Assembly: GCA_048268005.1 (NCBI GenBank)
Contig: JBLWWJ010000006.1
Span: 165,666 to 229,665, forward strand
Length of the DNA stretch: 64,000 nt
From: Ancylomarina sp048268005
Lineage (GTDB): Bacteria; Bacteroidota; Bacteroidia; Bacteroidales; Marinifilaceae
Direction: 5' to 3'
A program made the translations under genes and the position numbers. Of the stretch, positions 37,001 to 47,121 are shown piece after piece. Position 1 is the stretch's first letter; every line of letters begins with the position of its first letter. A model generated the notes under the pieces. That model was not told where the DNA came from. It did not search any database and worked only from the letters and a program-made list of their open reading frames with translations.

Positions 37001-40000
37001 TGAAACACGTTGGGGTGGTATTATGCGTAAAATTGAAACCAACGATTTTGAGGCTGCAAATATAGCATATGTTGAGTTTTGGATGATGGACCCATTTGTG
37101 TATGATAACACACATAAAGGCGGTGATATCTTCTTAAACTTGGGTAATATTTCTGAGGATATATTGAGAGACTCCCGAAAAGGTTTTGAAAATGGTTTAC
37201 CAACCAGTAGCGATATTGTTTTGGTTGATACTACGGCCTGGGGGCGTGTACCATTGGTTCAATCATTAGTTAATGCCTTTGACAATGATAATGAATCCCG
37301 AAAGTATCAGGATGTCGGTATGGATGGATTAGCGACCGAAGATGAGAAAACATTCTTTGACAAATACATTTTAGATATCCAAAATTCTGCGAGTCTAGGT
37401 GCTGGTTCTAAAGCATACTCTAATGCGATTTCTGACCCATCAAGTGATAACTTCCATTATTTTAGAGGAAGTGATTACGATGCGAGTGAATTAAGTATTC
37501 TTGAGCGATATAAAAATTTCAATGGTCCTGAAGGGAATTCACCTACGGCGGATTTATCGAAAGAGTCATATCCAACTTCAGCAACAACTTTGCCTGATGT
37601 AGAGGACATTAATCATGATAATACTTTAAGTGAAACGGAATCGTACTACGAATATAAAATTCACCTTGCTCCGGATGAAATGAAGGTGGGACAAAACTTT
37701 ATTGTGAATAAGGTTGAGAGTACGGTTGATCTTGCTAATGGTACTAAGGGAACAGTTAATTGGTTTCAATTCAAGGTTCCTGTAGAAGAATATGATGGGA
37801 AACTGGGTAATATCAATGATTTTACTTCGATTCGTTTCATGAGAATGATGATGAAGAATTTTGAAGAGGAAGTGGTTCTTCGTTTCGCCAGTTTGGATTT
37901 AGTTCGAGATGATTGGAGAAAATACGACCAAACACTTCGTTCTGATCTAACACCATCTGGAGAAGATACGCGTTTCGAGATATCTGCAGTGAATATTGAA
38001 GAGAATGCAGAGAAAGAGCCGGTCAATTATGTGTTGCCTCCTGGTATCGATCGTGTTGTTGATCCAAGTAATCCACAATTGTTACAATTAAATGAACAAG
38101 CCATTCAATTAAAAGTGACTGATTTGGAAGAAGGAGATGCAAAGGCAGCCTATAAGACTCTGAATATGGATATTCGGAAGTATGGTAAATTAAAAATGGA
38201 TGTTCATGCTGAGAAAATTGATAATCTGAATTTGGAAGATGATGAATTAAGAGTCTTTATCCGAATGGGATCCGATTATCAGAACAATTACTACGAATAT
38301 GAGATTCCATTGAAGATAACGCCTCATGGACGTTACACAAATAACAATTTGGATGATAGATTGATTGTATGGCCTGATGCCAATCGATTCGATTTTGATT
38401 TGAAATTATTCTCCGGAATTAAACAAATTAGAAATAATGAGATGCGTAAGACATCTCCTACTGCTAATTTATTAGAAGTATTTAGTAGGAATGTAAACGA
38501 ACTGGACAAAAATGCAAGTCCGATAAGTGAAGATAATACGGTAAGTATTAAAGGTAACCCAAATTTAGCTAATGTCCGTACCGTGATGATTGGTATTAGA
38601 TACCCACAGGAGGGAATGGAAAATGATGGGGAAAGAAAAGCCGTTGAAGTTTGGTTGAATGAGCTTCGTTTGACTGATTTTGATGAAGAAGGTGGTTGGG
38701 CTGCTAACTTGAGAGTTACAACAAAACTGGCCGATCTTGGAACGTTAACCTGGGCAGGTAGTAAAATGACTTCGGGTTTTGGTGGTATTGAAGATGGTGT
38801 AAACAGTAGAAATAAAGAAGATATATTCCAATATGATTTTTCTGCTAGTTTGGAATTGGGTAAATTTTTCCCGGAGAATTCAGGTGTAAGAATACCAATG
38901 TATTATGCTATATCTGAAGAAACAGCGAATCCAGAATATAATCCGCTTGATCCGGATATACCTCTTGATGTTGCACTCGATCAGGCTGCCAATAAGAAAG
39001 AACGCGATTCAATTAAGCATATCGCTCAGGATTATACCAAGCGTAAGAGTTTTAACCTGACTAATGTTCGTATTGAAAAGCAAGATGGGAAAGCAAAATT
39101 GCTGGATGTCTCGAATTTGTCTGCAACCTATTCTTTTAACGAAACCTATTCTCGTAATGTGAATAAGGTGCGTGATTTGGAGAAAAATTATCGTGGTGTG
39201 TTGAATTATACTTATAGTTCGCGACCAAAGAATTATTCACCTTTAAAGAAATCTAAATCCTTAAAATCACCTTATCTGCGTTTATTGCGTGATTTTAATT
39301 TCTATTTGATGCCGACACAGCTTTCTGTTCGATCGGATATTCAAAGGTATTACCGAGAGATTGAAACAAGGAATATTGAACAGCCAGATCTGTTGATAAC
39401 GCCAACTTACGATAAGAATTTCAACTGGTACCGTTATTACGATTTGAAATACAACCTGACTAAAAATCTGAAATTTGATTTCTCAGCAACCAATACATCT
39501 CGTATAGATGAACCTGATGGGATTGTTGATAAAGATAGAGACAGAGATGCCTATAATATTTGGAAAGATTCAATCTGGAATAACCTGATGGATGGTGGAC
39601 GTAATGTGCAATACCATCATAATTTTAATGTCACTTATAAGGTGCCGATTAATAAAATTCCATTCCTGAACTGGACCTCATTGACAACTCGATATACAGG
39701 ATCTTACGATTGGAATGCAGGCGCAATATTGGAGGATGAGACCATCAATCATGGAAACACGGTTCGTAATTCAAATAATATTCAAGTGAATGGTCAGTTG
39801 AATATGGTTAACCTTTATAATAAGTCAAAATTCCTGAAAAGAATCAATCAGAAGTATAGTGGAACTCGACGATATAAAACCAAGAGCAAGAAATTTGAAA
39901 AAGTGAACTTTGATGGTGAAATAGATGAGTTAAAAGCCAATGTAGGTAAATCTGTTTATCACAAATTAGGAACTAAAGACATACAGCTTAAAGTTTATGA

Positions 40001-41555
40001 TCTGGAAGGAAAAGAAGTTCGAGTAGAGTACCGTCCTCTTTCTGGTAATCGGGTAAGAGTGATCTCAAAAAAATCATTGAAAAATGCCCGAGTAAGAATT
40101 AGCGGTAGAATTGAAGAGCGTGATAATCTGCTTGTGAAAGCTGGTGAAGGTATTCTTAGATTGGGGATGAGTGTGAGAAATATCTCTTTGGGATATTCAG
40201 AGACCAATTCAACAACTTTACCAGGTTATTTACCACAAACTAATTTCTTTGGTGGAGAAACCTATAATGGATCTAAAGCCCCGGGTTTTAATTTCCTAAT
40301 TGGTAATCAGGATAGAAATTTTGCAGCTAATGCAGCTCGTAAAGGATGGATTACAACAGATCCTACACTGAATGCGCCATTTGTAATGACTCATACCGAA
40401 AATTTCACATTTAGATCGACCATAGAACCTATTAAAGGTTTGAAAATTAACTTGAATGCCAATAGGACTTATTCTAAGAATACAAATGAGTTTTACATTT
40501 ATAATGAAGAAAGTTCAACGCCTGATCAGCCCGTCTTTGATGCTAAGAATAAGACCTTGACGGGTAATTTTAGTATGACCTTCATGAGTATGAAATCAGC
40601 TTTCTTTAGCATTGGAAATACAGGAGATTATTCGTCTACCTATTTCGATGAGTTCCTGGAAGCGAGAAAAACAGAATCATTACGTCTTGCAAAGAAACGA
40701 TGGGGTGAAGACTATGAAGGACACGCAACTATTGATGAGACTAGTGAAGAGGAAACAGGTTATTATGAGGGCTATGGTCCAACCTCGCAAGAAGTGCTTA
40801 TTCCGGCTTTCCTGAAAGCTTATGGTGGCGGAGGAAGCCGATATAATAAACTTTTCCCAGGTATAGATAAGCTGATGCCAAATTGGCGAGTTACATTTGA
40901 TGGTCTGTCAAAGATTCCTTTTGTGAAACGTTATTTTAAGTCCATTAATATGAATCACTCATACACATCGACATATAATATTGGCGCTTATAACAATAAT
41001 CTTGATTTTACGGGTGAAGATGATAATTTCGATTTAATCGATAATTATTTTCCAATGTATGAAGCAAACTCAGTTTCCATAAACGAGCAATTCAACCCAT
41101 TGATCAATATCGATATGATGTGGAAAAACAACTTCACAACAACATTTGAGATGAAACGAACTCGTAACTTAATTTTAAGTCTTGCCAATACGCAGTTGAC
41201 AGAGGTTGCATCGAGTGAATTTATTTTTGGATTGGGGTATCGTTTTGATAACCTGGGATTGATCATTGGATCTGGATCGGGTCAGAAGAAGTTTAATAGT
41301 AACTTAAACATACGAGGTGATTTATCTATCAGAAAGAATAATACCATCATTAGAAAGATTGTTGATGAAGTTGATCAGTTGACATCTGGCCAGAAAGTTG
41401 TGACCATTAAGATGTCTGCAGATTACGTTCTAAGCAGTCGCTTTAATTTGAGACTGTACTATGATCGAATTGTAAATGAGCCTTATGTGTCTTTATCTTA
41501 TCCAACGACAACGACTGAATTTGGAGTAAGCGTACGTTTTACATTAGCTCAATAG
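34038..41555 (+). CDS. sprA: Cell surface protein SprA (type IX secretion translocon)
   Basis: A giant outer-membrane barrel that forms the protein channel of the type IX secretion system. 2505 residues, in the usual range for SprA. The start is TTG at 34038: no ATG is available close by and this start gives a good signal peptide (KKLRQYILSFLFLFILGLSF). Internal landmarks include PQGAAELSFGI near residue 185, TAYIDDFEG and the C-terminal VSVRFTLAQ, consistent with barrel closure. It starts 25 bp after ruvA. SprA is required for gliding and for secretion of surface enzymes in Bacteroidota; other T9SS genes are not in this window. Confidence 0.95.
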   Translation: MKKLRQYILSFLFLFILGLSFNDSSLKADAYFFEGMQQDSTLVKSVKQIKNARSPFNKADKKSAKDETLPYTFDDEDDTKLKGQQAKSPLYLKDPANIETTIVYDPVTGNYILKKRIGGMDYRNSTSLSKAEFQAQQNQAALRDYWMERISSDRNVRGVDQRSFLGSKVFGKVFGNTAISIKPQGAAELSFGISTTKVDNPTIPEELRKTTSFDFNEKIQMSVSGKVGDILSMEVNYNTEATFDYENQMKLEYNGDEDNIIRKVEAGNVSMPISNTLITGGQNLFGVKTEMQFGKLSVASVFSQQKGETKVVNMENGAQKSEFEVSADQYEANRHFFLSKYFYDNYDQAMAKLPVVSSAVTINKIEVWITNKNSNFEDSRNFIGFVDLGENQANLENTTLFSQTEPGVYPANSRNNAYDLMTTTYGNIRDINQVTNTLAPLAPGFTAGYDYEKVENARLLSESEYTLNRRLGFISLNQSLNADEVLAVAYQYTANGEVFQVGELSSSSVSAPQSLILKLIKGTNLNPSLPTWELMMKNIYNIGAYQVNSEDFRLDVLYQNDQAGSQLNYIKTGTETDGSDKNEILLSLLNLDNLNSQLDPSPDGMFDFIDALTIYPNKGRVIFPSKEPFGSYLRSKIPDNAIANKYAFDDLYTKTQNEAQQIAEKNKFALKGSYKSSGGSEISLNALNVQPGSVDVKAGGIKLIENIDYTVDYTLGRVKIINQALLEAGTPISISSESNSLFNIQTKTLVGVQMDYQFNNDFNLGATVMHLSEQPLTQKVNIGDEPISNTIWGLNGSYRTESMFLTNLVDKLPFIETKEPSQISVEGEFAQLVPGHNKAIGSSGTAYIDDFEGTETSIDMKNYNSWVLASTPQNHPDFPEGDLNNDLAYGYNRAKLAWYVIDPLFNRNTSTTPKHIRSDKEQLSNHYVREVYEEEIWPNKETATGIPTNISILNLAYYPTEKGPYNYDVDGQANVSTGMNTDGTLKDPETRWGGIMRKIETNDFEAANIAYVEFWMMDPFVYDNTHKGGDIFLNLGNISEDILRDSRKGFENGLPTSSDIVLVDTTAWGRVPLVQSLVNAFDNDNESRKYQDVGMDGLATEDEKTFFDKYILDIQNSASLGAGSKAYSNAISDPSSDNFHYFRGSDYDASELSILERYKNFNGPEGNSPTADLSKESYPTSATTLPDVEDINHDNTLSETESYYEYKIHLAPDEMKVGQNFIVNKVESTVDLANGTKGTVNWFQFKVPVEEYDGKLGNINDFTSIRFMRMMMKNFEEEVVLRFASLDLVRDDWRKYDQTLRSDLTPSGEDTRFEISAVNIEENAEKEPVNYVLPPGIDRVVDPSNPQLLQLNEQAIQLKVTDLEEGDAKAAYKTLNMDIRKYGKLKMDVHAEKIDNLNLEDDELRVFIRMGSDYQNNYYEYEIPLKITPHGRYTNNNLDDRLIVWPDANRFDFDLKLFSGIKQIRNNEMRKTSPTANLLEVFSRNVNELDKNASPISEDNTVSIKGNPNLANVRTVMIGIRYPQEGMENDGERKAVEVWLNELRLTDFDEEGGWAANLRVTTKLADLGTLTWAGSKMTSGFGGIEDGVNSRNKEDIFQYDFSASLELGKFFPENSGVRIPMYYAISEETANPEYNPLDPDIPLDVALDQAANKKERDSIKHIAQDYTKRKSFNLTNVRIEKQDGKAKLLDVSNLSATYSFNETYSRNVNKVRDLEKNYRGVLNYTYSSRPKNYSPLKKSKSLKSPYLRLLRDFNFYLMPTQLSVRSDIQRYYREIETRNIEQPDLLITPTYDKNFNWYRYYDLKYNLTKNLKFDFSATNTSRIDEPDGIVDKDRDRDAYNIWKDSIWNNLMDGGRNVQYHHNFNVTYKVPINKIPFLNWTSLTTRYTGSYDWNAGAILEDETINHGNTVRNSNNIQVNGQLNMVNLYNKSKFLKRINQKYSGTRRYKTKSKKFEKVNFDGEIDELKANVGKSVYHKLGTKDIQLKVYDLEGKEVRVEYRPLSGNRVRVISKKSLKNARVRISGRIEERDNLLVKAGEGILRLGMSVRNISLGYSETNSTTLPGYLPQTNFFGGETYNGSKAPGFNFLIGNQDRNFAANAARKGWITTDPTLNAPFVMTHTENFTFRSTIEPIKGLKINLNANRTYSKNTNEFYIYNEESSTPDQPVFDAKNKTLTGNFSMTFMSMKSAFFSIGNTGDYSSTYFDEFLEARKTESLRLAKKRWGEDYEGHATIDETSEEETGYYEGYGPTSQEVLIPAFLKAYGGGGSRYNKLFPGIDKLMPNWRVTFDGLSKIPFVKRYFKSINMNHSYTSTYNIGAYNNNLDFTGEDDNFDLIDNYFPMYEANSVSINEQFNPLINIDMMWKNNFTTTFEMKRTRNLILSLANTQLTEVASSEFIFGLGYRFDNLGLIIGSGSGQKKFNSNLNIRGDLSIRKNNTIIRKIVDEVDQLTSGQKVVTIKMSADYVLSSRFNLRLYYDRIVNEPYVSLSYPTTTTEFGVSVRFTLAQ

Positions 41556-41626
41556 ACTTATGTCCAATAACATAAACAAAGCCTTAATTTGAAATAAGAG
41601 TTTATTCAATAGTTCAAAAAAAAATG

Positions 41627-41634
41627 TAAATTTG
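41627..41634 (+). promoter_or_regulatory. Candidate -7 box of gcvH
   Basis: TAAATTTG fits TAnnTTTG; a weak TTTA at 41601 is the only -33 candidate. The start codon follows 37 bp downstream. Confidence 0.4.
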
Positions 41635-41671
41635 GGGCAAATAATGAACCAGATATAAACAAGAATTAATC

Positions 41672-42046
41672 ATGAACGTACCTGAAAATTTAAAGTTTAC
41701 AAAAGATCACGAATGGATTCGTGTTGAAGGTGATACAGCCTTTATTGGTGTTACTGATTTTGCTCAAGGAGAATTAGGAGATATCGTTTTTATCGAAGTT
41801 GAAACTGAAGGTGAGACTTTGGATAGAGAAGAAGTTTTTGGAACTATTGAAGCTGTAAAAACTGTTTCTGATATGTTCATGCCTTTGAGTGGTGAAGTTT
41901 TGGAATTCAACGAGAAGTTGGAAGATGCTCCAGACTTGGTAAACTCTGATCCTTATGGTGAAGGTTGGATTATTAAAGTAAATGTTGCGGAAGCTTCTGA
42001 ACTTGAAGATCTATTAACTGCTGAGCAGTACAAAGAATTACTTTAA
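41672..42046 (+). CDS. gcvH: Glycine cleavage system H protein
   Basis: Lipoyl carrier that shuttles the aminomethyl group between the P and T proteins of the glycine cleavage system. 124 residues, typical. The lipoylation site is Lys63 in GTIEAVKTVSDM; FTKDHEWIRVEG at the start and the SDPYGEGWIIKV segment are also family features. It is a monocistronic-looking gene between sprA and a terminator; the P and T genes are elsewhere. Confidence 0.97.
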   Translation: MNVPENLKFTKDHEWIRVEGDTAFIGVTDFAQGELGDIVFIEVETEGETLDREEVFGTIEAVKTVSDMFMPLSGEVLEFNEKLEDAPDLVNSDPYGEGWIIKVNVAEASELEDLLTAEQYKELL

Positions 42047-42065
42047 TAGTATTCTTACAATATAG

Positions 42066-42099
42066 AAAAACCCTCATACCATTGGCATGAGGGTTTTTT
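42066..42099. terminator. Bidirectional terminator after gcvH
   Basis: A perfect 12-bp stem (42066-42077 with 42087-42098), with an A-tract on one side and a T-tract on the other, between convergent genes. Confidence 0.85.
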
Positions 42100-42119
42100 A
42101 GCTTATTATAGTTCTTAGT

Positions 42120-42482
42120 CTATAAACTAAAATAGACGCCAAGTCCTATGAATCCATTATTCTCTTTAAAGGAGTAATTGAATTCTGGTTGTATTCCCCA
42201 CATTTTAGATGAACGGTACTTTATAAAGATTCGGGCTGTATTTTTCCCGTAGACTTGCCCTTCCTGATGAATAAGATAACCAAAACCTGCACCTACCCAT
42301 TCTTCACGCTTATAGTCTTTGGCGATATTCACATCCATTAGGACATCTAGGAAGCCGTTATATCTAACCGAACGATTTTTGTTTAGATTATCTTGACCAA
42401 AAGCTTTTAGTTGATAACGAGTCGCTAATCTGATTGCTGAGTTTTGTTTGTGGTTAAAGTTCATACCCAGAAGAGCTCCCAT
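42120..42482 (-). pseudogene. Truncated outer membrane beta-barrel fragment
   Basis: 120 residues whose alternating pattern and end (ENNGFIGLGVYFSL) look like the C-terminal strands of a small outer membrane barrel. There is no signal peptide, and the reading frame upstream (ending FSAD just before the ATG) hits a TAA seven codons before the start. A neighbouring frame is open for a further 25 or so codons without an ATG, which could mean a frameshift. The likeliest reading is a decayed gene that has lost its 5' part. The parent family is not identifiable. Confidence 0.5.
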
Positions 42483-42796
42483 ATCTGCAGAAAATATCCT
42501 TTAATACTCTTTGTGAAAATTCTTCTGCTTCAATTATAACAATAATTCTACATAAATATGAATTAATATAATATATGTGGTTCGCGATTTTTAAAAGAAA
42601 ATCGATTTGTGATGTTTTGATTAATGTGGAGATATCAAAAAAAGGAAATATTTTAGATTAGCCATGAAGCTACTTAGGCTAGAGGAGTTGGTAAACTGCA
42701 AGTGTGGCAAATACAATTATTTCAATCATATCTCAGAATTTAGCACAAAAAAAAGCAGCCCATAAGGACTGCTTTTCTATGATATGTTTTGAGCTA
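42483..42796. other. Intergenic region upstream of the barrel fragment and downstream of infB
   Basis: About 310 bp, AT-rich. Apart from the infB terminator at its right end and a possible decayed extension of the barrel fragment at its left end, nothing was recognised. Confidence 0.4.
42749..42777 (-). terminator. Terminator of the rimP-nusA-infB operon
   Basis: AAAAGCAG (42751-42758) pairs with CTGCTTTT (42769-42776); the minus strand has a T-run after the stem. Confidence 0.75.
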
Positions 42797-45700
42797 TTAT
42801 TTTAGCTTCTTAGCAACTTCTACTTCTTCAAAAGCTTCTACCATGTCACCAATCTTAATGTCGTTGAATTTCTCGATATTCAAACCACACTCATAACCTT
42901 TAGCAACTTCCTTAGCATCGTCTTTGAATCGTTTCAATGAACCAAGTAATCCAGAGTAAATCACAATACCCTCACGGATTAAGCGGATCTTAGAGTTACG
43001 CTTGATCTTACCATCACGAACAATACAACCTGCAATTGTTCCGACTTTAGAAATATTAAAGGTTTCAGTAACCTCAACAGTAGCCACAATTTCTTCCTTA
43101 ATATCCGGAGAAAGCATACCTTCCATTGCTGATTTCAACTCTTCAATAGCATCGTAAATAATAGAGTACAATCTGATATCGATTTCCTCTTTCTCAGCAA
43201 GTTTTCTAGCTCCGATTGAAGGTCTAACCTGGAAACCAACAATAATCGCATTCGATGCAGTGGCAAGCATTACATCAGACTCAGAAATTTGTCCAACAGC
43301 TTTGTGAATCACGTTCACCTGAATTTCTTCAGTAGATAGTTTGATTAATGAATCAGAAAGTGCCTCGATAGAACCATCAACATCACCTTTCACAATCACG
43401 TTAAGCTCCTGGAAGTTTCCAATTGCAATACGACGACCAATTTCATCAAGTGTAATATGCTTCTGAGTTCTTAGACCCTGCTCACGTTGTAACTGCTCAC
43501 GTTTGTTTGCAATACCACGAGCTTCCTTTTCACTCTCCATCACGTTGAAGTTGTCACCCGCTTGAGGTGCACCGTTCAAACCTAGGATCAATGCTGGTTC
43601 CGAAGGACCAACAGCGTCAATTTTTTTACCACGTTCGTTAAACATAGCCTTAACGTGACCTGTATAACTACCCGCTAGTAGAATATCACCAACTTTTAGA
43701 GTTCCAGCTTGAACCAATAAAGTTGTAACGTAACCTCTACCTTTATCTAGTGATGATTCAATTACTGAACCAATCGCACGTTTCTTTGGATTTGCTTTCA
43801 ATTCAAGCATTTCAGCTTCAAGCAATACTTTTTCAAGTAATTCTTCGATGTTAACACCGTTCTTAGCTGAAATTTCCTGACACTGATACTTACCACCCCA
43901 GTCTTCAACCAGGTAGTTCATGTTAGCAAGTTCACTTTTAATTCTTTCTGGATCTGCACCATCTTTGTCGATCTTATTAATCGCAAATACGATAGGTACA
44001 CCAGCAGCACTAGCGTGATTGATCGCCTCAATTGTTTGTGGCATCACGTTATCATCAGCCGCTACAATAATAATAGCAATATCGGTTACCTGAGCACCAC
44101 GAGCACGCATCGCTGTAAAGGCTTCGTGACCCGGTGTATCAAGGAAAGAAACACGTCTTCCATCGTCAAGTGTTACATTGTAAGCACCAATATGCTGAGT
44201 AATACCCCCTGCTTCACCATCAATTACATTTGCATGACGCACGTAGTCAAGTAATGAAGTCTTACCATGGTCAACGTGACCCATTACAGTAACAATAGGA
44301 GCTCTGGCAATTAGATCTTCTTCCTTATCAACTTCTTCTTCAATTGATTCCTGAATTTCAACACTTACGAATTCAGCTTCATAACCAAACTCATCAGCAA
44401 CAACTGAAATTGTTTCAGCATCTAATCGCTGGTTAATTGATACAAAAAGACCAAGTCCCATACATGTACCAATAATTTGAGTTGCTGTAACCTCCATCAT
44501 CGATGCAAGTTCACTTACAGTTACGAATTCAGTAAGCTTAATTGTATTCTTTTCGGCCTCTTGTTTTTCAGCAATTTCTTGCTTCTTCATGCTGGCCATG
44601 TCACGTTTATCACGACGGTGCTTCGATCCTTTTGATTTTCCACCCTTAGATGTCAATCTAGCTAAAGTATCTTTAATTTGCTTCTGAACATCTTCTTCTG
44701 TAACCTCTCTTTTGACAGGTGCTTTTTTCTTCAGCTTATTAAATTTAGAATCTCTTGGTGGTCTTCCAGAAGTACTACCTGTAGCAGCAGCTCTTGCAGC
44801 GCCAGCACCCGTACCTTTAGGACGGTTAGTCCCTTTTTGAGCAGCAACATTAACTTTTTCGCCATCCTTCTTAATACGCTTACGTTTCTTGCGCTGATTT
44901 TTGGCTTTATCTTTATCTGCCTGAGATGTCTTCTTCTCAACAGGAAGTTCAATTTTACCAAGAACTTTAGGTCCAGTTAATTTTTGAGTTGAAGATTTGA
45001 AGATTTCTTCTTCTTTCTTTTCAGGCTTAGAAGGAGGTGTTGTGTCAGCAGCAGGTGTTGCTTTAGTTTCAACAACAGGCTTAGTAGCTGGAGGAGGAGT
45101 AACCGTTTTTTGTTTCTCTTTTCTCTCTACATCCTTTTCTGCTTTTGTTTTCTTAGCAGGACGGGTTCTTTGATTCATTGCATTCAAATCAATTTTCCCG
45201 ATGACTTTAAATTCGTCTTTTTTGTCAGAAGATTTCGCTTCTGATTTTGCTTCCTCTTTTTTAGGCGATTCCATTTTAACAGATTGTTCTTCGGGTCTAG
45301 CTTCCGAAGGTTGTTTAGCTTTTTCTTTAGATTCAGCCTTAGGTTTAGCAATTTTTTCTTCAGATACCGGAGTTTCGTCTTTCTTCACAGGCTTCTCCTC
45401 AACTTTCGATTCCTTTACCTTTGCTTCTTCTTTCTTACTTGGTTTTGATACAGCCTCTAAATCGATTTTACCAACCACTTTTACAGCGCTCTTAGGTTCC
45501 TCTTCTTTAGCTACTTCTTCAGTTTCCTCTTTCACCTTAGGTTCTGATCCTTCTAAAAATACAGGATCTTTCTTCTCACGGGTGCTCTTCAGATTAACTT
45601 TCTCGGATTCCTTCTTCAGATTAATATCTGAACTGTACTCTTTTGCAAGAATATCATAAGCCTCTCCGGACACTTTGCTATTAGGATTTGAATCCATTTC

Positions 45701-45799
45701 AATTCCTTTTTTGTTTAAGAATTCCACAATGGTAGTAATACCTACATTGAATTCTCGTGCTAGTTTACTAAGTCTTATATTTTTATTGACTTTTGTCAT
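42797..45799 (-). CDS. infB: Translation initiation factor IF-2
   Basis: A GTPase that places initiator tRNA on the 30S subunit and promotes subunit joining. 1000 residues. The N-terminal 380 residues are highly repetitive in Lys, Glu, Ala and Pro, containing several copies of a K(V)IGKIDL-type segment, as in other long Bacteroidota IF-2. The G domain has GHVDHGKTSLLDYVR (G1), the DTPGHEAFTAMRARG (G3) and NKID (G4) motifs. It is the last gene of the operon with rimP and nusA, 63 bp after nusA. Confidence 0.97.
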   Translation of the reverse strand: MTKVNKNIRLSKLAREFNVGITTIVEFLNKKGIEMDSNPNSKVSGEAYDILAKEYSSDINLKKESEKVNLKSTREKKDPVFLEGSEPKVKEETEEVAKEEEPKSAVKVVGKIDLEAVSKPSKKEEAKVKESKVEEKPVKKDETPVSEEKIAKPKAESKEKAKQPSEARPEEQSVKMESPKKEEAKSEAKSSDKKDEFKVIGKIDLNAMNQRTRPAKKTKAEKDVERKEKQKTVTPPPATKPVVETKATPAADTTPPSKPEKKEEEIFKSSTQKLTGPKVLGKIELPVEKKTSQADKDKAKNQRKKRKRIKKDGEKVNVAAQKGTNRPKGTGAGAARAAATGSTSGRPPRDSKFNKLKKKAPVKREVTEEDVQKQIKDTLARLTSKGGKSKGSKHRRDKRDMASMKKQEIAEKQEAEKNTIKLTEFVTVSELASMMEVTATQIIGTCMGLGLFVSINQRLDAETISVVADEFGYEAEFVSVEIQESIEEEVDKEEDLIARAPIVTVMGHVDHGKTSLLDYVRHANVIDGEAGGITQHIGAYNVTLDDGRRVSFLDTPGHEAFTAMRARGAQVTDIAIIIVAADDNVMPQTIEAINHASAAGVPIVFAINKIDKDGADPERIKSELANMNYLVEDWGGKYQCQEISAKNGVNIEELLEKVLLEAEMLELKANPKKRAIGSVIESSLDKGRGYVTTLLVQAGTLKVGDILLAGSYTGHVKAMFNERGKKIDAVGPSEPALILGLNGAPQAGDNFNVMESEKEARGIANKREQLQREQGLRTQKHITLDEIGRRIAIGNFQELNVIVKGDVDGSIEALSDSLIKLSTEEIQVNVIHKAVGQISESDVMLATASNAIIVGFQVRPSIGARKLAEKEEIDIRLYSIIYDAIEELKSAMEGMLSPDIKEEIVATVEVTETFNISKVGTIAGCIVRDGKIKRNSKIRLIREGIVIYSGLLGSLKRFKDDAKEVAKGYECGLNIEKFNDIKIGDMVEAFEEVEVAKKLK

Positions 45800-45862
45800 A
45801 TTCTGAAGTTAACTGTTAAAATGTCTGTATCTTAAACTAAAATTATTGAGGATAGAAAATGT

Positions 45863-47101
45863 TTATTCAAATTCTGATTTCAAAATATTTAAGACCTCTT
45901 CAATAGTCTCGATCTCAAGATCTGTTCGCTTTTCTAGTTCCTCTGCTGTAAGTTCCAACACAGAACGGGCAGTGTCGCAACCTATTTTCTTAAATTCTTC
46001 AATGATCCAAGCTTCAATCTCATCATTAAATTCTGATAAGTTTACATCTTCCTCACCTTCTAGTTCACTTTCTACTTTCTCACGATAAACATCGATTTCG
46101 TAACCAGTAAGCTGACCCGCAAGTTTAATATTTAAACCACCCTTACCAATAGCCAATGAGACTTCTTCTGGGTTCAAGTATACTTCGGCTTTACTTGTTT
46201 CATCGTTAAACTTAACCGAGTTTACTTTGGCTGGATTAAGTGCGCGAGAAATAAACAATGAAGTGTTGGTTGTATAGTTAATCACATCGATATTTTCGTT
46301 TCTCAACTCACGAACAATACCGTGAATTCTCGATCCTTTCATACCAACGCAAGCTCCAACAGGATCAATACGCTCATCGTATGATTCAACTGCAACCTTT
46401 GCTCTTTCTCCTGGAACACGAACAATGTTTTTAATCGTAATTAAGCCATCGAAAATCTCAGGAACCTCAAGTTCGAATAAACGTTCAAGGAATACCGGAG
46501 ATGTTCTTGATATAATAATAAGAGGACTATTGTTTTTCACTTCAACGCGAACAACAACGGCTCTTAAAGTTTCGCCTTTACGGAAATAATCTGAAGGAAT
46601 CTGCTCAGTTTTTGGCATAATCAATTCGTTACCTTCATCATCGATAACAAGAATCTCCTTTTTCCAAATCTGATAAACCTCACCCGTGATGATTTCACCA
46701 ATTCTATCCTTATAGATATTGAAGATATTATCTTTTTCAAGCTCCATAATACGAGCTGATAAGTTTTGACGAAGTGTTAGAATCGAACGACGTCCAAAAT
46801 CTAAGAACTTAACTTCATCAGTTACCTCTTCACCTAGTTCATAATCTTCATCTATTTTCTTAGCTTCAGATAATGAGATTTGAAGGTTCTTGTCTTCAAT
46901 GTCAGCATCTGCAACCACTTCACGATTTCTCCAAATCTCCAAATCACCCTTATCTGGGTTAATGATGATGTCAAAGTTTTCATCCGTACCGTAGTTCTTC
47001 AATAGAAGGTTTCGGAATACATCTTCCAAAACACTCATCATGGTAGCACGATCGATGTTTTTTAACTCTTTAAATTCTGAAAAAGTTTCAATAAGATTCA
47101 T
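45863..47101 (-). CDS. nusA: Transcription termination/antitermination factor NusA
   Basis: 412 residues: an N-terminal RNA-polymerase-binding domain, an S1 domain (GEIITGEVYQIWKKEILVI), and two KH domains (DPVGACVGMKGSRIHGIVREL and EVSLAIGKGGLNIKLAGQL), followed by a short acidic C-terminus. NusA slows RNA polymerase at pauses and takes part in both intrinsic termination and antitermination. It lies 20 bp after rimP. In E. coli NusA regulates its own operon through the leader; a hairpin in the rimP leader here is reported separately. Confidence 0.96.
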   Translation of the reverse strand: MNLIETFSEFKELKNIDRATMMSVLEDVFRNLLLKNYGTDENFDIIINPDKGDLEIWRNREVVADADIEDKNLQISLSEAKKIDEDYELGEEVTDEVKFLDFGRRSILTLRQNLSARIMELEKDNIFNIYKDRIGEIITGEVYQIWKKEILVIDDEGNELIMPKTEQIPSDYFRKGETLRAVVVRVEVKNNSPLIIISRTSPVFLERLFELEVPEIFDGLITIKNIVRVPGERAKVAVESYDERIDPVGACVGMKGSRIHGIVRELRNENIDVINYTTNTSLFISRALNPAKVNSVKFNDETSKAEVYLNPEEVSLAIGKGGLNIKLAGQLTGYEIDVYREKVESELEGEEDVNLSEFNDEIEAWIIEEFKKIGCDTARSVLELTAEELEKRTDLEIETIEEVLNILKSEFE

Positions 47102-47121
47102 ATGACTCAGCGATTCACTTG

